This document shows, in pieces, positions 25,979-34,991 of a stretch of DNA of 64,000 nt (within the stretch, counting starts at the first letter, position 1; each line of letters opens with the position of its first letter). A model generated the notes under the pieces. That model was not told the origin of the DNA, made no database searches, and saw only the letters and a list, made by a program, of their open reading frames with translations. The position numbers were made by a program, and so were the translations under genes. This stretch comes from Cytobacillus oceanisediminis (GTDB lineage: Bacteria > Bacillota > Bacilli > Bacillales > Cytobacillaceae), in NCBI RefSeq assembly GCF_004366035.1, contig NZ_SOEE01000002.1:372001-436000 (forward strand), in the 5' to 3' direction.

Positions 25979-28216
25979 ATGACATCAACACTTGGCTTAA
26001 TAAGAGACTGGCAAAAAGCCATCCAGGCTGAGATCTTACATTTAAAAAAATATGGGAGCTCCCGCTATTTAATGTTAAATGGGCAGCTGCTTTCAAAAAC
26101 AGATGCATATACCTATTTTTTTGATACACCTTCTTCCATTAAAATTCCCACTGGATCCTCCATAAAAATCGAATGGGGAAGAAAGAGAGTGGAAGGAAGA
26201 GTCCTTTCTGCGGAAGGAAATAATGTCATAGTGGCATTAGAAGAGGATATTGGAATCGAACTATCGGAAGCTTATTTGCTTCATGATCCCTGGGAGCTAT
26301 TGGATCAGCTTTTTCAGCGCTTAGAGGACATAAAAGAAAGTAAAAGAAAAAGAAATAGAATAAAAAAATTGATGGATCCTTCCATGCCACCTCAACACCC
26401 TGCCGATAAGGTAAAGACTGGTGCCCATGAATTGATTTTGCGTTCTAAGTACAATCCAGTCACTTATGTCTGGGGACCCCCAGGCACAGGGAAAACCTAT
26501 ACACTGGCACGTGTGGCCGCCAACAAATATTTTAAAGGACAAAGTGTTCTTATTCTGGCCCACTCAAATCAAGCAATAGATGTCCTTATGGCAGAGATTT
26601 CATCCTTTGCATCATGCAAACGAAAAATTCCTGATGGGGATCTCCTTCGTTACGGGTCACAAATCGGTCCAGCACTATTCGATCATCTTTCATTAACAGC
26701 CGAATATCTTTTAAATAAGCAGTATACAAATCTCTCGGAGCAAAAAGCTGCCCTATTTGAGGAACGCCGCCTGCTTAAACAGGATTTATCCCGATCCTTC
26801 AGCAAGAGAGATTCCGATCATCTTATTGAAATAGAAAAGAAGCTATCTGGAGTAATCGAAAAGATCAGGCAAAAAGAAATAGAATTTGTAAAAAATGCTT
26901 CTATTATTGGCACAACACTGGCAAAAGCTGCAAGTGATCCGTCAATTTACGGGAAAAATTTTGATTTAGTCATCATCGATGAAGCCAGCATGGCTTATGT
27001 TCCACAAGCTGCCTTTGCAGCTTCACTTGGCAAAAGAGTCATCATTTGCGGTGATTTTAAGCAGCTTCCTCCTATTGCTGCCTCAAGACATAAATTGTCG
27101 GAAAAATGGCTAAGAGAAGATATCTTTCATCACTCTGGCGTGTCAGACGCAGTCAAGGATGGACACTTGCATCCGCATCTTTTTCTATTAAAAGAGCAGC
27201 GCCGTATGCACCCGGACATTTCAGCATTTTCGAATAAACATATCTATCATTCACTTGTTGGTGACCATCCGGATGTTCTGGCTGCAAGATCTGATATCGC
27301 TGCCTGTACGCCTTTTCCCGGCAGAGCTTCGATCCTGCTCAATACAGCCGGATCTGGTGAATATGGCATGAAAGATGGCAGCTCAAATTCAAGAATCAAT
27401 TTATGGGATCTTTTGCTGGGATTTCAGCTAATACATGAAGCATATACAGGAGGAAGCAGGTCCATAGGCTATGTCACTCCGTATCGGGCACAGGCATTAT
27501 TAATGGAACAGCTTCTGGGTGAGCTATATGAGCAGGAAAGATCTGCAGCTGATATTATTGCTGCAACAGTTCACCGTTTTCAGGGAAGTGAACGGGATGT
27601 CATGATTTTTGACTCTGTCGATGCTCAGCCCCATGACAGAGCTGGAATGCTATTAATCGGGAAAGAAAGCGAAAGATTATTGAATGTTGCCATAACTAGA
27701 ACCAAGGGAAAATTTATTCATATTTCAGATTTGGAATTTTTACACAATAACGTATTTAAAAACAAAACATGGCGGAAGCTGGCAGAACACCAGCTGCACA
27801 ATGGACAGGCCATTCATCCTGATCAGATTGGCAGATGGATCAAAAATCAGCATCCAAGCCTACAATGGCTGCATGCAAGAAAGCTGGAAAATGTGTTTGA
27901 GGATATTTCTAAAGCTAAAAAGGAGATTATTCTCTCCCTGCCTGTTGGCAAGGAACTGGGGAATGAATGGGGAAAGGCACTTTCAGGGAGGCCTTCGCAA
28001 ACGAAACTTACCATGCTTGCCAAGCATTCAATCCCTTTCGCTGCACCGGATGAAATTTTGCCAAGCGGCTTTCCGTTTCCCTGCATCATAATTGACGGAC
28101 ATATTTTGTGGCTGGGCATTCCTGCAGAGGCCCATAAAAACGCACGGCCCCCATATGTAGCAGCAAGGCTTCAGTCAGCGGCTGCATGCTCGTATCTTAC
28201 ATCTCAATTAAAATAA
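25979..28216 (+). CDS. UPF1-like superfamily 1 helicase with PLD-like tail
   Basis: A 745-aa protein. A short N-terminal beta region (about 30-120) precedes the helicase core: Walker A GPPGTGKT (about 165), a coiled insertion, Walker B IIDEASM (about 332), motif III GDFKQLPPI, motif IV EQRRMHPDI, motif V TVHRFQGSERDVM and motif VI NVAITRTKG. This order is that of AAA_11/AAA_12 UPF1/SMUBP2-like nucleic-acid helicases. The last 110 residues (AKKEIILSLP ... IIIDGHILWLGIP) resemble a phospholipase-D-like domain as in some DNA repair helicases, but the HxK motif is missing. Start 25979 follows AAAGGAAG. The DNA partner is unknown. Confidence 0.85.
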   Translation: MTSTLGLIRDWQKAIQAEILHLKKYGSSRYLMLNGQLLSKTDAYTYFFDTPSSIKIPTGSSIKIEWGRKRVEGRVLSAEGNNVIVALEEDIGIELSEAYLLHDPWELLDQLFQRLEDIKESKRKRNRIKKLMDPSMPPQHPADKVKTGAHELILRSKYNPVTYVWGPPGTGKTYTLARVAANKYFKGQSVLILAHSNQAIDVLMAEISSFASCKRKIPDGDLLRYGSQIGPALFDHLSLTAEYLLNKQYTNLSEQKAALFEERRLLKQDLSRSFSKRDSDHLIEIEKKLSGVIEKIRQKEIEFVKNASIIGTTLAKAASDPSIYGKNFDLVIIDEASMAYVPQAAFAASLGKRVIICGDFKQLPPIAASRHKLSEKWLREDIFHHSGVSDAVKDGHLHPHLFLLKEQRRMHPDISAFSNKHIYHSLVGDHPDVLAARSDIAACTPFPGRASILLNTAGSGEYGMKDGSSNSRINLWDLLLGFQLIHEAYTGGSRSIGYVTPYRAQALLMEQLLGELYEQERSAADIIAATVHRFQGSERDVMIFDSVDAQPHDRAGMLLIGKESERLLNVAITRTKGKFIHISDLEFLHNNVFKNKTWRKLAEHQLHNGQAIHPDQIGRWIKNQHPSLQWLHARKLENVFEDISKAKKEIILSLPVGKELGNEWGKALSGRPSQTKLTMLAKHSIPFAAPDEILPSGFPFPCIIIDGHILWLGIPAEAHKNARPPYVAARLQSAAACSYLTSQLK

Positions 28217-28612
28217 GAAAAGCGCAAGCGCCATGCTTACAAAGGAACATAGACTAAGAACGCCACTTCCTTTGGCAACGTCTGCATGGCCCCTATCCTG
28301 GGGGCCTCAAGCACAAGACGAGCCTCCCGGAAAGGCGTTCTTTGCCTTTTTGGGAAGATTGCCCGAAATGTGGAGGCGACTGCCCAGGGATGACAGGCAA
28401 AAGACAGTTCCAGTAAGAAGGCGTTTTTCCTTCTGAAAGGAAACGGCTTAGACCTGAGAGTCCCTAGGAGCCACAACTAGACGAGCTTGTGACCTCGAAA
28501 GAGCAGGCGCTCCTCCTAAAAGCTAACGCTTTTAGTCGTGGGATGCTGTCGTTAAGTATTCCTTGTGAAGCCGGACAGTTATTAACTCCAGAATTTATAC
28601 ATTCTTATCCAT
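28217..28612 (+). repeat. Dispersed intergenic repeat, copy B (longest)
   Basis: The 630 bases between 28216 and 28847 hold no credible gene. The first 400 are the fullest copy of the repeat family, opening with AAGCGCAAGCGCC, continuing with TGGAGGCGACTGCCCAGGGA and CTAGGAGCC.CAACTAGACG, and containing hairpins AAAAGC-TAAC-GCTTTT (28517-28532) and AAGAAGG/CCTTCT. Its 3' end GACAGTTATTAACTCCAGAATTTATACATTCTTA is shared with copy C. Overlapping ORFs of 67-113 codons here are by-products. From 28644 to 28846 I see nothing. Confidence 0.8.
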
Positions 28613-28613
28613 T

Positions 28614-28643
28614 AAAAAAGACGCCCCAGAGAGGCGTCTTTTT
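28614..28643 (+). terminator. Intrinsic terminator after the repeat
   Basis: Stem AAAAAAGACGCC/GGCGTCTTTTT with T-run; probably serves the helicase gene. Confidence 0.85.
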
Positions 28644-28846
28644 ATACGTATTGCGGCGACCCGACTGCACTCCACATAGTGCATTGCCAGTTAGGCTTGT
28701 CTGTCGTCTTATGCAATTAGCTCATCGCTTTATTAATATAGCATTATTATATAAAAGAAACAAGAGTTTTTTGTGCTCTTCCGTTGCATTCCTTTCATTG
28801 TTCAATCAAAATATACCTAAAATACATTGATTAGGGTTGTGATTAT

Positions 28847-29821
28847 ATGAATATGAAACCATTAAAAGGTCAGCATCATGTCTCTGCCATAACAGCCAAT
28901 GCTCAGAAGAACTACGAATTTTACACCAGAATCCTTGGTATGCGGCTTGTTAAGAAGACAGTAAACCAGGATGATACCACGATGTATCATTTATTTTATG
29001 CAGATGAAAGGGGTAACCCTGGAACTGACCTAACGTTTTTTGAAATCAAAAATGCTGGCCGCACTTACAGGGGGACGGACAGTATAACTTGTACATTTCT
29101 GCGTGTGCCATCTGATGAATCGCTTCTTTATTGGAAAAAGAGACTGGCAGAACAAGATGTTTTGCATGAAGAAATAAGAGAAGCAAACGGAAAGAAGATG
29201 CTGTTCTTTGAAGATTTCGAAGGGCAGCGATTGGCCCTGGTTTCCGATCAAAATAATAAAGGGGTAAAAGGCGGGAGGCCATGGGATAGAGCTGCAGTGC
29301 CACCAAGCCATGGAATAATCGGGCTTGGACCCGTAATGCTCACCGTCTCCGACCTCGGATCCACCGCAAATCTGCTTACAGAAGGAATGCAATATCGAAG
29401 AAGAGGAGAATATTCTTTGGATGAAGATACTGTAGTTGTATTTGAAACCGGTGAAGGAGGAAACGGGGCAGAAATCCATATTAAAGAACGCCATGACTTG
29501 CCAAAGCAGCGTCCAGGCCGGGGAAGTGTCCACCATGTTGCTTTTCGGGTGGAAAATGAAGATGAATTAAGAAAATGGGTACGAAAACTGAAAGAATTGC
29601 GGATTGCCAGCTCTGGTTTTGTAGAGAGGTATTATTTCAAATCTTTATATTTCCGGGAACCGAACGGCATTCTTTTTGAACTGGCAACAGACGGACCTGG
29701 ATTTGAGGCAGATGAACCTTTCGAGCAATTGGGAGAAAAGCTGGCACTTCCTCCATATATTGAAGACAGGCGGGAGGAAATCGAGGCAAAGATAAAGCCT
29801 CTGGACACGACAAATGAATAG
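28847..29821 (+). CDS. Ring-cleaving dioxygenase (MhqA/MhqO-like glyoxalase fold)
   Basis: A 324-aa protein of two vicinal-oxygen-chelate domains (about 5-150 and 155-300). Metal ligands are suggested by GQHHVSAI (N-terminal), SVHHVAFRV (about residue 226) and the glutamate in ILFELATDGPGF (about 275). It belongs with the MhqA/MhqE/MhqO group that opens hydroquinone or catechol rings and protects against quinones in B. subtilis. No MhqR-type regulator or operator is visible in front. It starts at ATG 28847 with a weak purine-rich ribosome-binding site; a hairpin follows. Confidence 0.88.
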   Translation: MNMKPLKGQHHVSAITANAQKNYEFYTRILGMRLVKKTVNQDDTTMYHLFYADERGNPGTDLTFFEIKNAGRTYRGTDSITCTFLRVPSDESLLYWKKRLAEQDVLHEEIREANGKKMLFFEDFEGQRLALVSDQNNKGVKGGRPWDRAAVPPSHGIIGLGPVMLTVSDLGSTANLLTEGMQYRRRGEYSLDEDTVVVFETGEGGNGAEIHIKERHDLPKQRPGRGSVHHVAFRVENEDELRKWVRKLKELRIASSGFVERYYFKSLYFREPNGILFELATDGPGFEADEPFEQLGEKLALPPYIEDRREEIEAKIKPLDTTNE

Positions 29822-29831
29822 AATAGTGTTT

Positions 29832-29857
29832 AGGGATGAACAAAAGTGTTCGTCCCT
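29832..29857 (+). terminator. Strong hairpin after the dioxygenase gene
   Basis: Eleven-pair stem AGGGATGAACA/TGTTCGTCCCT with a 4-base loop; the T-run is short, so termination is likely but not certain. Confidence 0.65.
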
Positions 29858-29952
29858 TACTTTTGAAATTGAAACTTTTTATGAAGTTTGTTCGTTTAAT
29901 ATATAATAAGGAGATATAATAATGGAACTTAATGAATAGAGAAGGAGTCATC

Positions 29953-32031
29953 ATGGAAAAATTTCAGCGTTTCAAGGAAGCTTTTGCTGGGTTTTGGCGA
30001 AAAAAACACCTGACACAAATTCTGCTTCTTTTAACACTAACTATAGTACTTTTAACCATTCTATTTTTTGCGTTTCTGGCAGCTACAGCAAACGTGGAAA
30101 CCTTAAAAGAAGGTTTAAGGCAGTCAACCGTTATTTACGATAAAGATGGTGATGCTGCTGCAGGACTTGCGGAGAATAGGGCAGAGGGTGCAAAAATTGA
30201 AGAATTGCCTGAACATGTGGGCAATGCCGTTATTGCGATTGAAGATGAACGCTTTTATAAGCATAACGGTTTCGATATCAAAGGCATTGCCAGAGCCTTT
30301 TTTGGCAATTTATTTGCAGGCAGCATAACCGGGGGAGGAAGTACGATTACTCAGCAGCTTGCCAAAAATGCATTGCTCTCCCCTGAACAGACGTATAAGC
30401 GAAAAGCTGAAGAGCTGTTTCTGGCCGTAGAAATCGAAAAAAATTATAAAAAAGATGAAATCCTGCAAATGTATTTAAATCAGGTATACTTCGGAAGCGG
30501 TTCATGGGGAATTGAACAGGCATCCAATAAATATTTCAGCAAAACCCCAAAGGAACTGAGCATAAGCGAAAGTGCACTGCTTGCAGGGCTTCTCCAATCG
30601 CCTTCTGCTCTCGATCCTTACAATCATTATGAACGGGCGATGAAAAGAAGAAATGTTGTTCTTGGAAAGATGAAAGAGCATAAAATGATTTCAGCCGAAG
30701 AGTATGAGAACGCTGTAAATGAGAAGAACCAATTAAAGGAAGGAACACGAAGCAAGCAAGAAAGAAAATACCCCTACTATGTTGATGCCGTACTGGATGA
30801 AGCTATAAATAAGTATGGATTAACTCAGGAGGAGATTTTTACAAGAGGATACAAAATATATACGGAAATGGATCAAAATCTGCAATCAAGCCTGGAAAAT
30901 GTTTATGAAAAGGACTCAATCTTCCCTCCAGGGATGAACGGAGAAATCGTCCAGAGTGGTGCTGTCCTTCTTGATCCTGCTTCAGGGGGTGTCAGAGGGC
31001 TTGTTGGAGGCAGAGGTGAACATGTGTTCAGAGGATTCAACAGGGCCACACACATTAAAGCCCAGCCTGGATCAACACTTAAGCCATTAGCTGTTTACAC
31101 ACCCGCACTAGAAGAAGGCTACTCACCAACATCCATGCTAAAAGATGAAAAAGTGACATATGGAGATTACACTCCAGCTAATGCTTCCGGACAATATGCT
31201 GGCGAAGTGTCCATGTATAAAGCTGTGGAAGACTCTATCAATGTTCCAGCCGTTTGGCTTCTTAATGAAATTGGACTTGATAAAGGTCTGGATGCGCTTG
31301 AGAGGTTCGGCATACCGCTTGAAAAAGAAGATGAATATTTAGGGATTGCCTTAGGCGGAATGAGGAAAGGGGTCTCACCCTTAAAGATGGCAGAAGCATA
31401 TGCGGCATTTCCAAATGGCGGAAAGCGGCAAGATGCCCATTTAATTACGAAGATAGTAGGCCCAACAGGCAGCATCATTGCCGAACGCGACAAAGAAACA
31501 GTTAAGGTTACGACGAAAACGGTATCGAATCAAATGACTTCCATGCTGCTGAATGTGGTGGAGACGGGCACTGGAAGCGCAACAAAAATAGAAGGAGTTC
31601 AAATTGCCGGAAAAACTGGATCAACCCAGCTCCCTTATAAGGACATTAACGGAACGAAAGATCAGTGGTTTGTTGGCTATACTCCGAATTTGGTTGGCGC
31701 CGTTTGGCTGGGGTATGACCAGACTGACAGGGAACATTACCTGTCAAAAAGCAGCTCTGAAACAGCTGTACCTGTTTTTAGAGCGATTATGGAATCAAGC
31801 CTGCCATATATGCAGGAAGAGGAATTTACTACTAAATCGGTAAATGAAAAGCTGGAAAAAACGGAATTAACAGAAGAAATTGGACAAACCATTAAAGAAC
31901 AGACAGAAAAATTTGAAGGCAAATTGAGGGAAGATCTTCCCATGTGGAAGGAAAAATTGAGAGAAGGCAAGCAGGAACTTGAGGAATTCAGCAGATTCCT
32001 CAAGGAGAAATGGGATCAATTCAGCAATTAA
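29953..32031 (+). CDS. Class A penicillin-binding protein (PBP2D/PbpG-like)
   Basis: A 692-aa bifunctional peptidoglycan synthase. It has an N-terminal membrane anchor (about 22-47), a GT51 glycosyltransferase domain with AIEDERFYKHNGFD, GGSTITQQLAKN and a KAEELFLAVEIEK segment, and a transpeptidase domain with SxxK (GSTLKP, S near 374), SxN (EDSINVPA) and KTG (AGKTGSTQ). Length and composition fit B. subtilis PbpG/PbpF, which act during sporulation; I do not decide between them. A short Glu/Lys-rich coiled C-terminal tail (about 630-692) follows. The start at 29953 has GAAGGAG 7 bases upstream. Confidence 0.92.
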   Translation: MEKFQRFKEAFAGFWRKKHLTQILLLLTLTIVLLTILFFAFLAATANVETLKEGLRQSTVIYDKDGDAAAGLAENRAEGAKIEELPEHVGNAVIAIEDERFYKHNGFDIKGIARAFFGNLFAGSITGGGSTITQQLAKNALLSPEQTYKRKAEELFLAVEIEKNYKKDEILQMYLNQVYFGSGSWGIEQASNKYFSKTPKELSISESALLAGLLQSPSALDPYNHYERAMKRRNVVLGKMKEHKMISAEEYENAVNEKNQLKEGTRSKQERKYPYYVDAVLDEAINKYGLTQEEIFTRGYKIYTEMDQNLQSSLENVYEKDSIFPPGMNGEIVQSGAVLLDPASGGVRGLVGGRGEHVFRGFNRATHIKAQPGSTLKPLAVYTPALEEGYSPTSMLKDEKVTYGDYTPANASGQYAGEVSMYKAVEDSINVPAVWLLNEIGLDKGLDALERFGIPLEKEDEYLGIALGGMRKGVSPLKMAEAYAAFPNGGKRQDAHLITKIVGPTGSIIAERDKETVKVTTKTVSNQMTSMLLNVVETGTGSATKIEGVQIAGKTGSTQLPYKDINGTKDQWFVGYTPNLVGAVWLGYDQTDREHYLSKSSSETAVPVFRAIMESSLPYMQEEEFTTKSVNEKLEKTELTEEIGQTIKEQTEKFEGKLREDLPMWKEKLREGKQELEEFSRFLKEKWDQFSN

Positions 32032-32039
32032 AAGGAATG

Positions 32040-32074
32040 AGAGAATGGAAAAAAATAACCATTCTCTTTTTTTT
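32040..32074 (+). terminator. Terminator of the PBP gene
   Basis: Stem AGAGAATGG/CCATTCTCT followed by a run of nine T. Confidence 0.9.
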
Positions 32075-32161
32075 GCCTCAGGTAAACTTTATACTGGAAT
32101 AATTCAGCAAAACAGTGTAATCTAAATATTTATAGCACACACTAACAAAACGACAGCATGC

Positions 32162-32178
32162 GCTAGCGAATTGCTAGC
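32162..32178. promoter_or_regulatory. Inverted repeat, possible autoregulatory operator
   Basis: GCTAGC-GAATT-GCTAGC is palindromic both within each hexamer and as a whole, with 11-bp centre spacing (one helical turn). It lies 31 bases upstream of a ribbon-helix-helix protein, and such proteins commonly bind two half-sites near their own promoter. Confidence 0.45.
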
Positions 32179-32208
32179 TCTGAGATATTAATGGCTAGGA
32201 GGATTCAA

Positions 32209-32403
32209 ATGAGTGGAGAAACCCGTATTCAGCTTAACGTCCGCATAACAAAAGAGACTTCAAATATGCTCGATGAAATTGTTGATTATTATCAGGAAAA
32301 CACGAAACTCGGCAGGATTTATAAAGGTGATGTTTTAACAGATATTATTGAAAAATCATACGAAGTAATGAATAAGCAAAAAAAGCTCAATAAGAAATTT
32401 TAA
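32209..32403 (+). CDS. Ribbon-helix-helix (CopG-like) DNA-binding protein, 64 aa
   Basis: The N-terminal strand ETRIQLNVRITKETSNMLDE followed by a helix with IVDYYQEN is the classic RHH layout (strand residues about 3-11, helix A 13-25, helix B 32-50). A basic tail ends the protein (KKLNKKF). The ATG follows AGGAGG by 7 bases. The HD-domain gene begins 22 bases after the stop, suggesting a two-gene operon, possibly a regulator with its partner enzyme. No toxin-like neighbour is seen, so a toxin-antitoxin reading is not supported. Confidence 0.75.
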   Translation: MSGETRIQLNVRITKETSNMLDEIVDYYQENTKLGRIYKGDVLTDIIEKSYEVMNKQKKLNKKF

Positions 32404-32424
32404 TCCTGATTGGAGGGGGATTAC

Positions 32425-32949
32425 ATGAGAGATGTAAAACTAACCGACATATATCAGCATCGGATCGCACAGAAATATATTACACGCTCCGGCATCGCTC
32501 ATGCTATTGCAGTTGCCTACCATGCTTTCCAGCTCGCACATGAATCCGGAGAGGATGTTGATTCCGCAGCTAAAGCAGGTTTCATGCATGACATCGGCCA
32601 TTATACCTGGTATAAAAATGGAAAGTGGGATTACGACCTTTACCGGCTGAATGACATTCATGCCATTAAAGGTGCTGAGCGGGCACACAAACTCCTGATC
32701 AGGCTTGGAGAAAACCCGATTAAAGCAAAAGAAGTAGCCTTAGCTATCCTATTTCACACGGATTCATTTCTGCCTGGCGGTGAGGTTGTAAGAACTCCCC
32801 TGCAATCCATAGTCAAATTGTCAGATGAAAAAGATGAAGAACCTGGAGGAGCGCATCATTATCGTGAACTTGATTTTGAGCGGGCCATGAAAAGCCTCGA
32901 AATACTCGATAATAAGATTGATGATTATCTTAAGAAAAAAGAAGAATAA
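32425..32949 (+). CDS. HD-domain phosphohydrolase
   Basis: A 174-aa metal-dependent HD hydrolase: first metal histidine in SGIAHAIAVAYHAF, the HD doublet in GFMHDIGHY (about residues 57-65), further ligands in DIHAIKGAERAH and LFHTDSF, and the last aspartate in IVKLSDEKDE. Members cleave nucleotides or other phosphoesters; the substrate is not predictable. Start 32425 chosen for TGGAGGGGG 6 bases upstream. It follows the RHH gene and is probably cotranscribed with it. Confidence 0.85.
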   Translation: MRDVKLTDIYQHRIAQKYITRSGIAHAIAVAYHAFQLAHESGEDVDSAAKAGFMHDIGHYTWYKNGKWDYDLYRLNDIHAIKGAERAHKLLIRLGENPIKAKEVALAILFHTDSFLPGGEVVRTPLQSIVKLSDEKDEEPGGAHHYRELDFERAMKSLEILDNKIDDYLKKKEE

Positions 32950-33045
32950 CCTAAATTTCTGTCATGTTATGCGCTTCCCCAGGAAATCCGTTACTTATAA
33001 ACTGCTATTTTTTGAAGGGAAGCGCCTATTTCATGAAGAAATATA

Positions 33046-33240
33046 ATGTATGGAAATGATCCGATTATCAATATTATGATGACCAGGGATGGTGTTGCGG
33101 CAGTGAGGGCAAGGACTCGAAGACAACAGTCATTTAATGTGGAAGAAGTCAAATTTAAATTAACAACTGTATTTCTGCATCTCTCATTTTATGCATTTAT
33201 CATATTTATCCTTCTATTATTTTTGGAGTTATTTGGTTAA
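33046..33240 (+). CDS. Small membrane protein, 64 aa (tentative)
   Basis: The ORF encodes a hydrophilic, arginine-rich N-terminus (including RDGVAAVRARTRRQQ) and one C-terminal transmembrane helix (FLHLSFYAFIIFILLLFL, about 43-62). The ribosome-binding site is poor (AAGAAAT), but a hairpin follows shortly after the stop. Could be a tail-anchored peptide; family unknown. Confidence 0.45.
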   Translation: MYGNDPIINIMMTRDGVAAVRARTRRQQSFNVEEVKFKLTTVFLHLSFYAFIIFILLLFLELFG

Positions 33241-33254
33241 AGTACATACAAACG

Positions 33255-33287
33255 TTCCAGGGCAAGTTAAGCGGCTTTGCCCTGGAA
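33255..33287. terminator. Hairpin between convergent genes
   Basis: Eleven-pair stem TTCCAGGGCAA/TTGCCCTGGAA; T-runs are weak on both sides. Confidence 0.65.
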
Positions 33288-33293
33288 TAAAGA

Positions 33294-33950
33294 TTATTTT
33301 TTTGGCAGCATGCCTTTTTCCTTTAAATAAACTTCCACTTCACTAAATTCTTCTACCGGCACAAAAGATATGTCTTTTTTCCAAAGAAGATCCTGAAGTC
33401 CATTTTTGGCAAAAGTAATGTCAGCATACTCTGCCGGGTGTGAATCCGGTTCACTGTCCCCAATAAAAAACACTGTTTCATATTCCTTCTTTAAGTCCTG
33501 AATGACCTTCGATTTATCAATGCCATACCTTTCAGAGTAATGCTGATGATCCTTATCTATTTTCATGTGCACATTCTTCTCATGATAATACCCTTCATTC
33601 GAAAAAACCTTCACATGTTCCACTCCAAATTTTTTTAATAGGTGGTATATATAATAGTTTGTGCCGGCACTTAAAATATAAAAATCTCCGCCGTTCTGCT
33701 GAATCTTTTCGATAAAGTCAGGTACATATTCATCAATTTCTATTGAATTAATATCGCTGATAATTTGATCTTCTTCCTGATTGATGGAGGTAAATACCTT
33801 ATTTAAAAAATCGATATCCTTCATCTCTCCAGCCTTCCATTTGGACATCAATTCCCGGCCCTCCGGAAAATATTTATCCATCATAATTAAATAGAAGTCC
33901 CTTTTTGAAATCGTTCCGTCAAAGTCTGAGACAAAAGCCCACTTTTTCAT
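33294..33950 (-). CDS. MtnX-like HAD phosphatase
   Basis: A 218-aa HAD-IB hydrolase with motif I VSDFDGTIS (nucleophile D9), motif II ILSAGTNYY (about residue 93), and motif III/IV K...FFIGDSEPDSHPAEYADITFAK (aspartates near 165-170). It resembles MtnX, the 2-hydroxy-3-keto-5-methylthiopentenyl-1-phosphate phosphatase of methionine salvage, but no other mtn genes are here, so another phosphate ester could be the substrate. Start 33950 follows TGGAGG. Confidence 0.8.
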   Translation of the reverse strand: MKKWAFVSDFDGTISKRDFYLIMMDKYFPEGRELMSKWKAGEMKDIDFLNKVFTSINQEEDQIISDINSIEIDEYVPDFIEKIQQNGGDFYILSAGTNYYIYHLLKKFGVEHVKVFSNEGYYHEKNVHMKIDKDHQHYSERYGIDKSKVIQDLKKEYETVFFIGDSEPDSHPAEYADITFAKNGLQDLLWKKDISFVPVEEFSEVEVYLKEKGMLPKK

Positions 33951-34114
33951 TCTATAAACCTCCAATAAGCCATTTCTTCTTTTTATATTACTATGCTACC
34001 TTAGCATTACCCTTTATTTTTTATGTTCAATCAGCGAAAAAGCGCCTTTTAATTTTATTCCTGGCGAGATTAATGGTATTATTAATTTGATTTTTACATA
34101 AGGAGATGATTAGT

Positions 34115-34552
34115 ATGGCAGAAAAAGGATACATATTAATGAAAAACGGTGAAAAGGTTGAATTTGAACTATATCCGGAAGCAGCACCAGGGACAGTTGA
34201 AAATTTCAAAAAGCTGGCTAACGAAGGCTTTTATAATGGTTTGAATTTCCATCGTGTAATCCCTGGTTTTGTAAGTCAAGGGGGCTGCCCGAATGGAACA
34301 GGTACTGGCGGTCCTGGATATACAATCAAATGCGAAACAGAAGGAAACCCTCATAAGCACGAAGCAGGTTCTCTTTCAATGGCACATGCTGGCCGTGACA
34401 CAGGTGGAAGCCAGTTCTTTATTGTTCATGAGCCTCAGCCGCATTTAAATGGCGTTCACACAGTGTTCGGAAAAGTAACATCCGGCATGGAAACTGTAAA
34501 AGCTATGAGAAATGGCGATGTTATGGAGAAAGTTGAAATACTTGAAGGTTAA
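34115..34552 (+). CDS. ppiB: Cyclophilin-type peptidyl-prolyl isomerase
   Basis: A 145-aa cytoplasmic cyclophilin that speeds Xaa-Pro bond isomerisation. Family core: [21 protein letters not shown] (active-site Arg, Phe and Gln), [19 protein letters not shown] and [10 protein letters not shown]. Length matches B. subtilis PpiB. Start 34115 has AGGAGATG 6 bases upstream; an ATG three codons earlier sits within the ribosome-binding site. Terminator directly behind. Confidence 0.95.
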   Translation: MAEKGYILMKNGEKVEFELYPEAAPGTVENFKKLANEGFYNGLNFHRVIPGFVSQGGCPNGTGTGGPGYTIKCETEGNPHKHEAGSLSMAHAGRDTGGSQFFIVHEPQPHLNGVHTVFGKVTSGMETVKAMRNGDVMEKVEILEG

Positions 34553-34563
34553 TTCGCTTCATT

Positions 34564-34592
34564 AAAAAAGAGCCTTAATGGCTCTTTTTTTG
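34564..34592 (+). terminator. Terminator of ppiB
   Basis: Stem AAAAAAGAGCC/GGCTCTTTTTT with T-run. Confidence 0.92.
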
Positions 34593-34662
34593 TTTTGCCA
34601 TAAATACCTGGCTGAAAAGTCCTTATACTAAGAAAAACTAACTGTATTGGAGTTGATGTTGA

Positions 34663-34854
34663 GTGGGTGCCATTGAAAGAAACGGCTACCGGTTTGAGCC
34701 TGAATTTAGCGTCATCAGCCAGAACGGTGCCATACATGTTTTTCATAATGGAAAATTTGTAGACGAACTTAAATTCGAATTTTCCGGAAAATTCCCCGAA
34801 AACGACCAAATAGAAGACATGGTTGCTCAGTATTGCATTAGGCATGGATTGTAG
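34663..34854 (+). CDS. YbxH-like small protein, 63 aa
   Basis: A GTG-started 63-aa protein (MGAIERNGYRFEPEFSVI, then GAIHVFHNGKFVDELKFEF and a C-terminal IEDMVAQYC.RH). From memory it matches the YbxH/DUF5370 family of Bacillus. A GGAG sequence lies about 10 bases before the GTG. Function unknown; a hairpin follows at about 34900. Confidence 0.65.
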   Translation: MGAIERNGYRFEPEFSVISQNGAIHVFHNGKFVDELKFEFSGKFPENDQIEDMVAQYCIRHGL

Positions 34855-34891
34855 AAATTCCTCTATGTTCGGCGTTCCTGCTGAATAGAGC

Positions 34892-34911
34892 AGGGCGTCT
34901 GCCCTTTTTTT
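34892..34911 (+). terminator. Short intrinsic terminator
   Basis: Stem AGGGC/GCCCT with a 4-base loop and seven T residues. Confidence 0.7.
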
Positions 34912-34991
34912 CCGCTTAAGAGTTTTTGTTTTAAACGCAAGTGGATTTTATGTAAAATAACTATACCTTGCTATTAAGAAAGGATGGTTGC

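Noticed and set aside
28233..28830. Overlapping ORFs of 67-113 codons on both strands.
   Set aside because: They lie inside the dispersed repeat and terminator, lack ribosome-binding sites and have noncoding composition.
32209..32949. Toxin-antitoxin pair (RHH antitoxin plus neighbour).
   Set aside because: The second gene is a normal-size HD phosphohydrolase with full metal-binding set, not a known toxin, and the order and spacing are ordinary for an operon.
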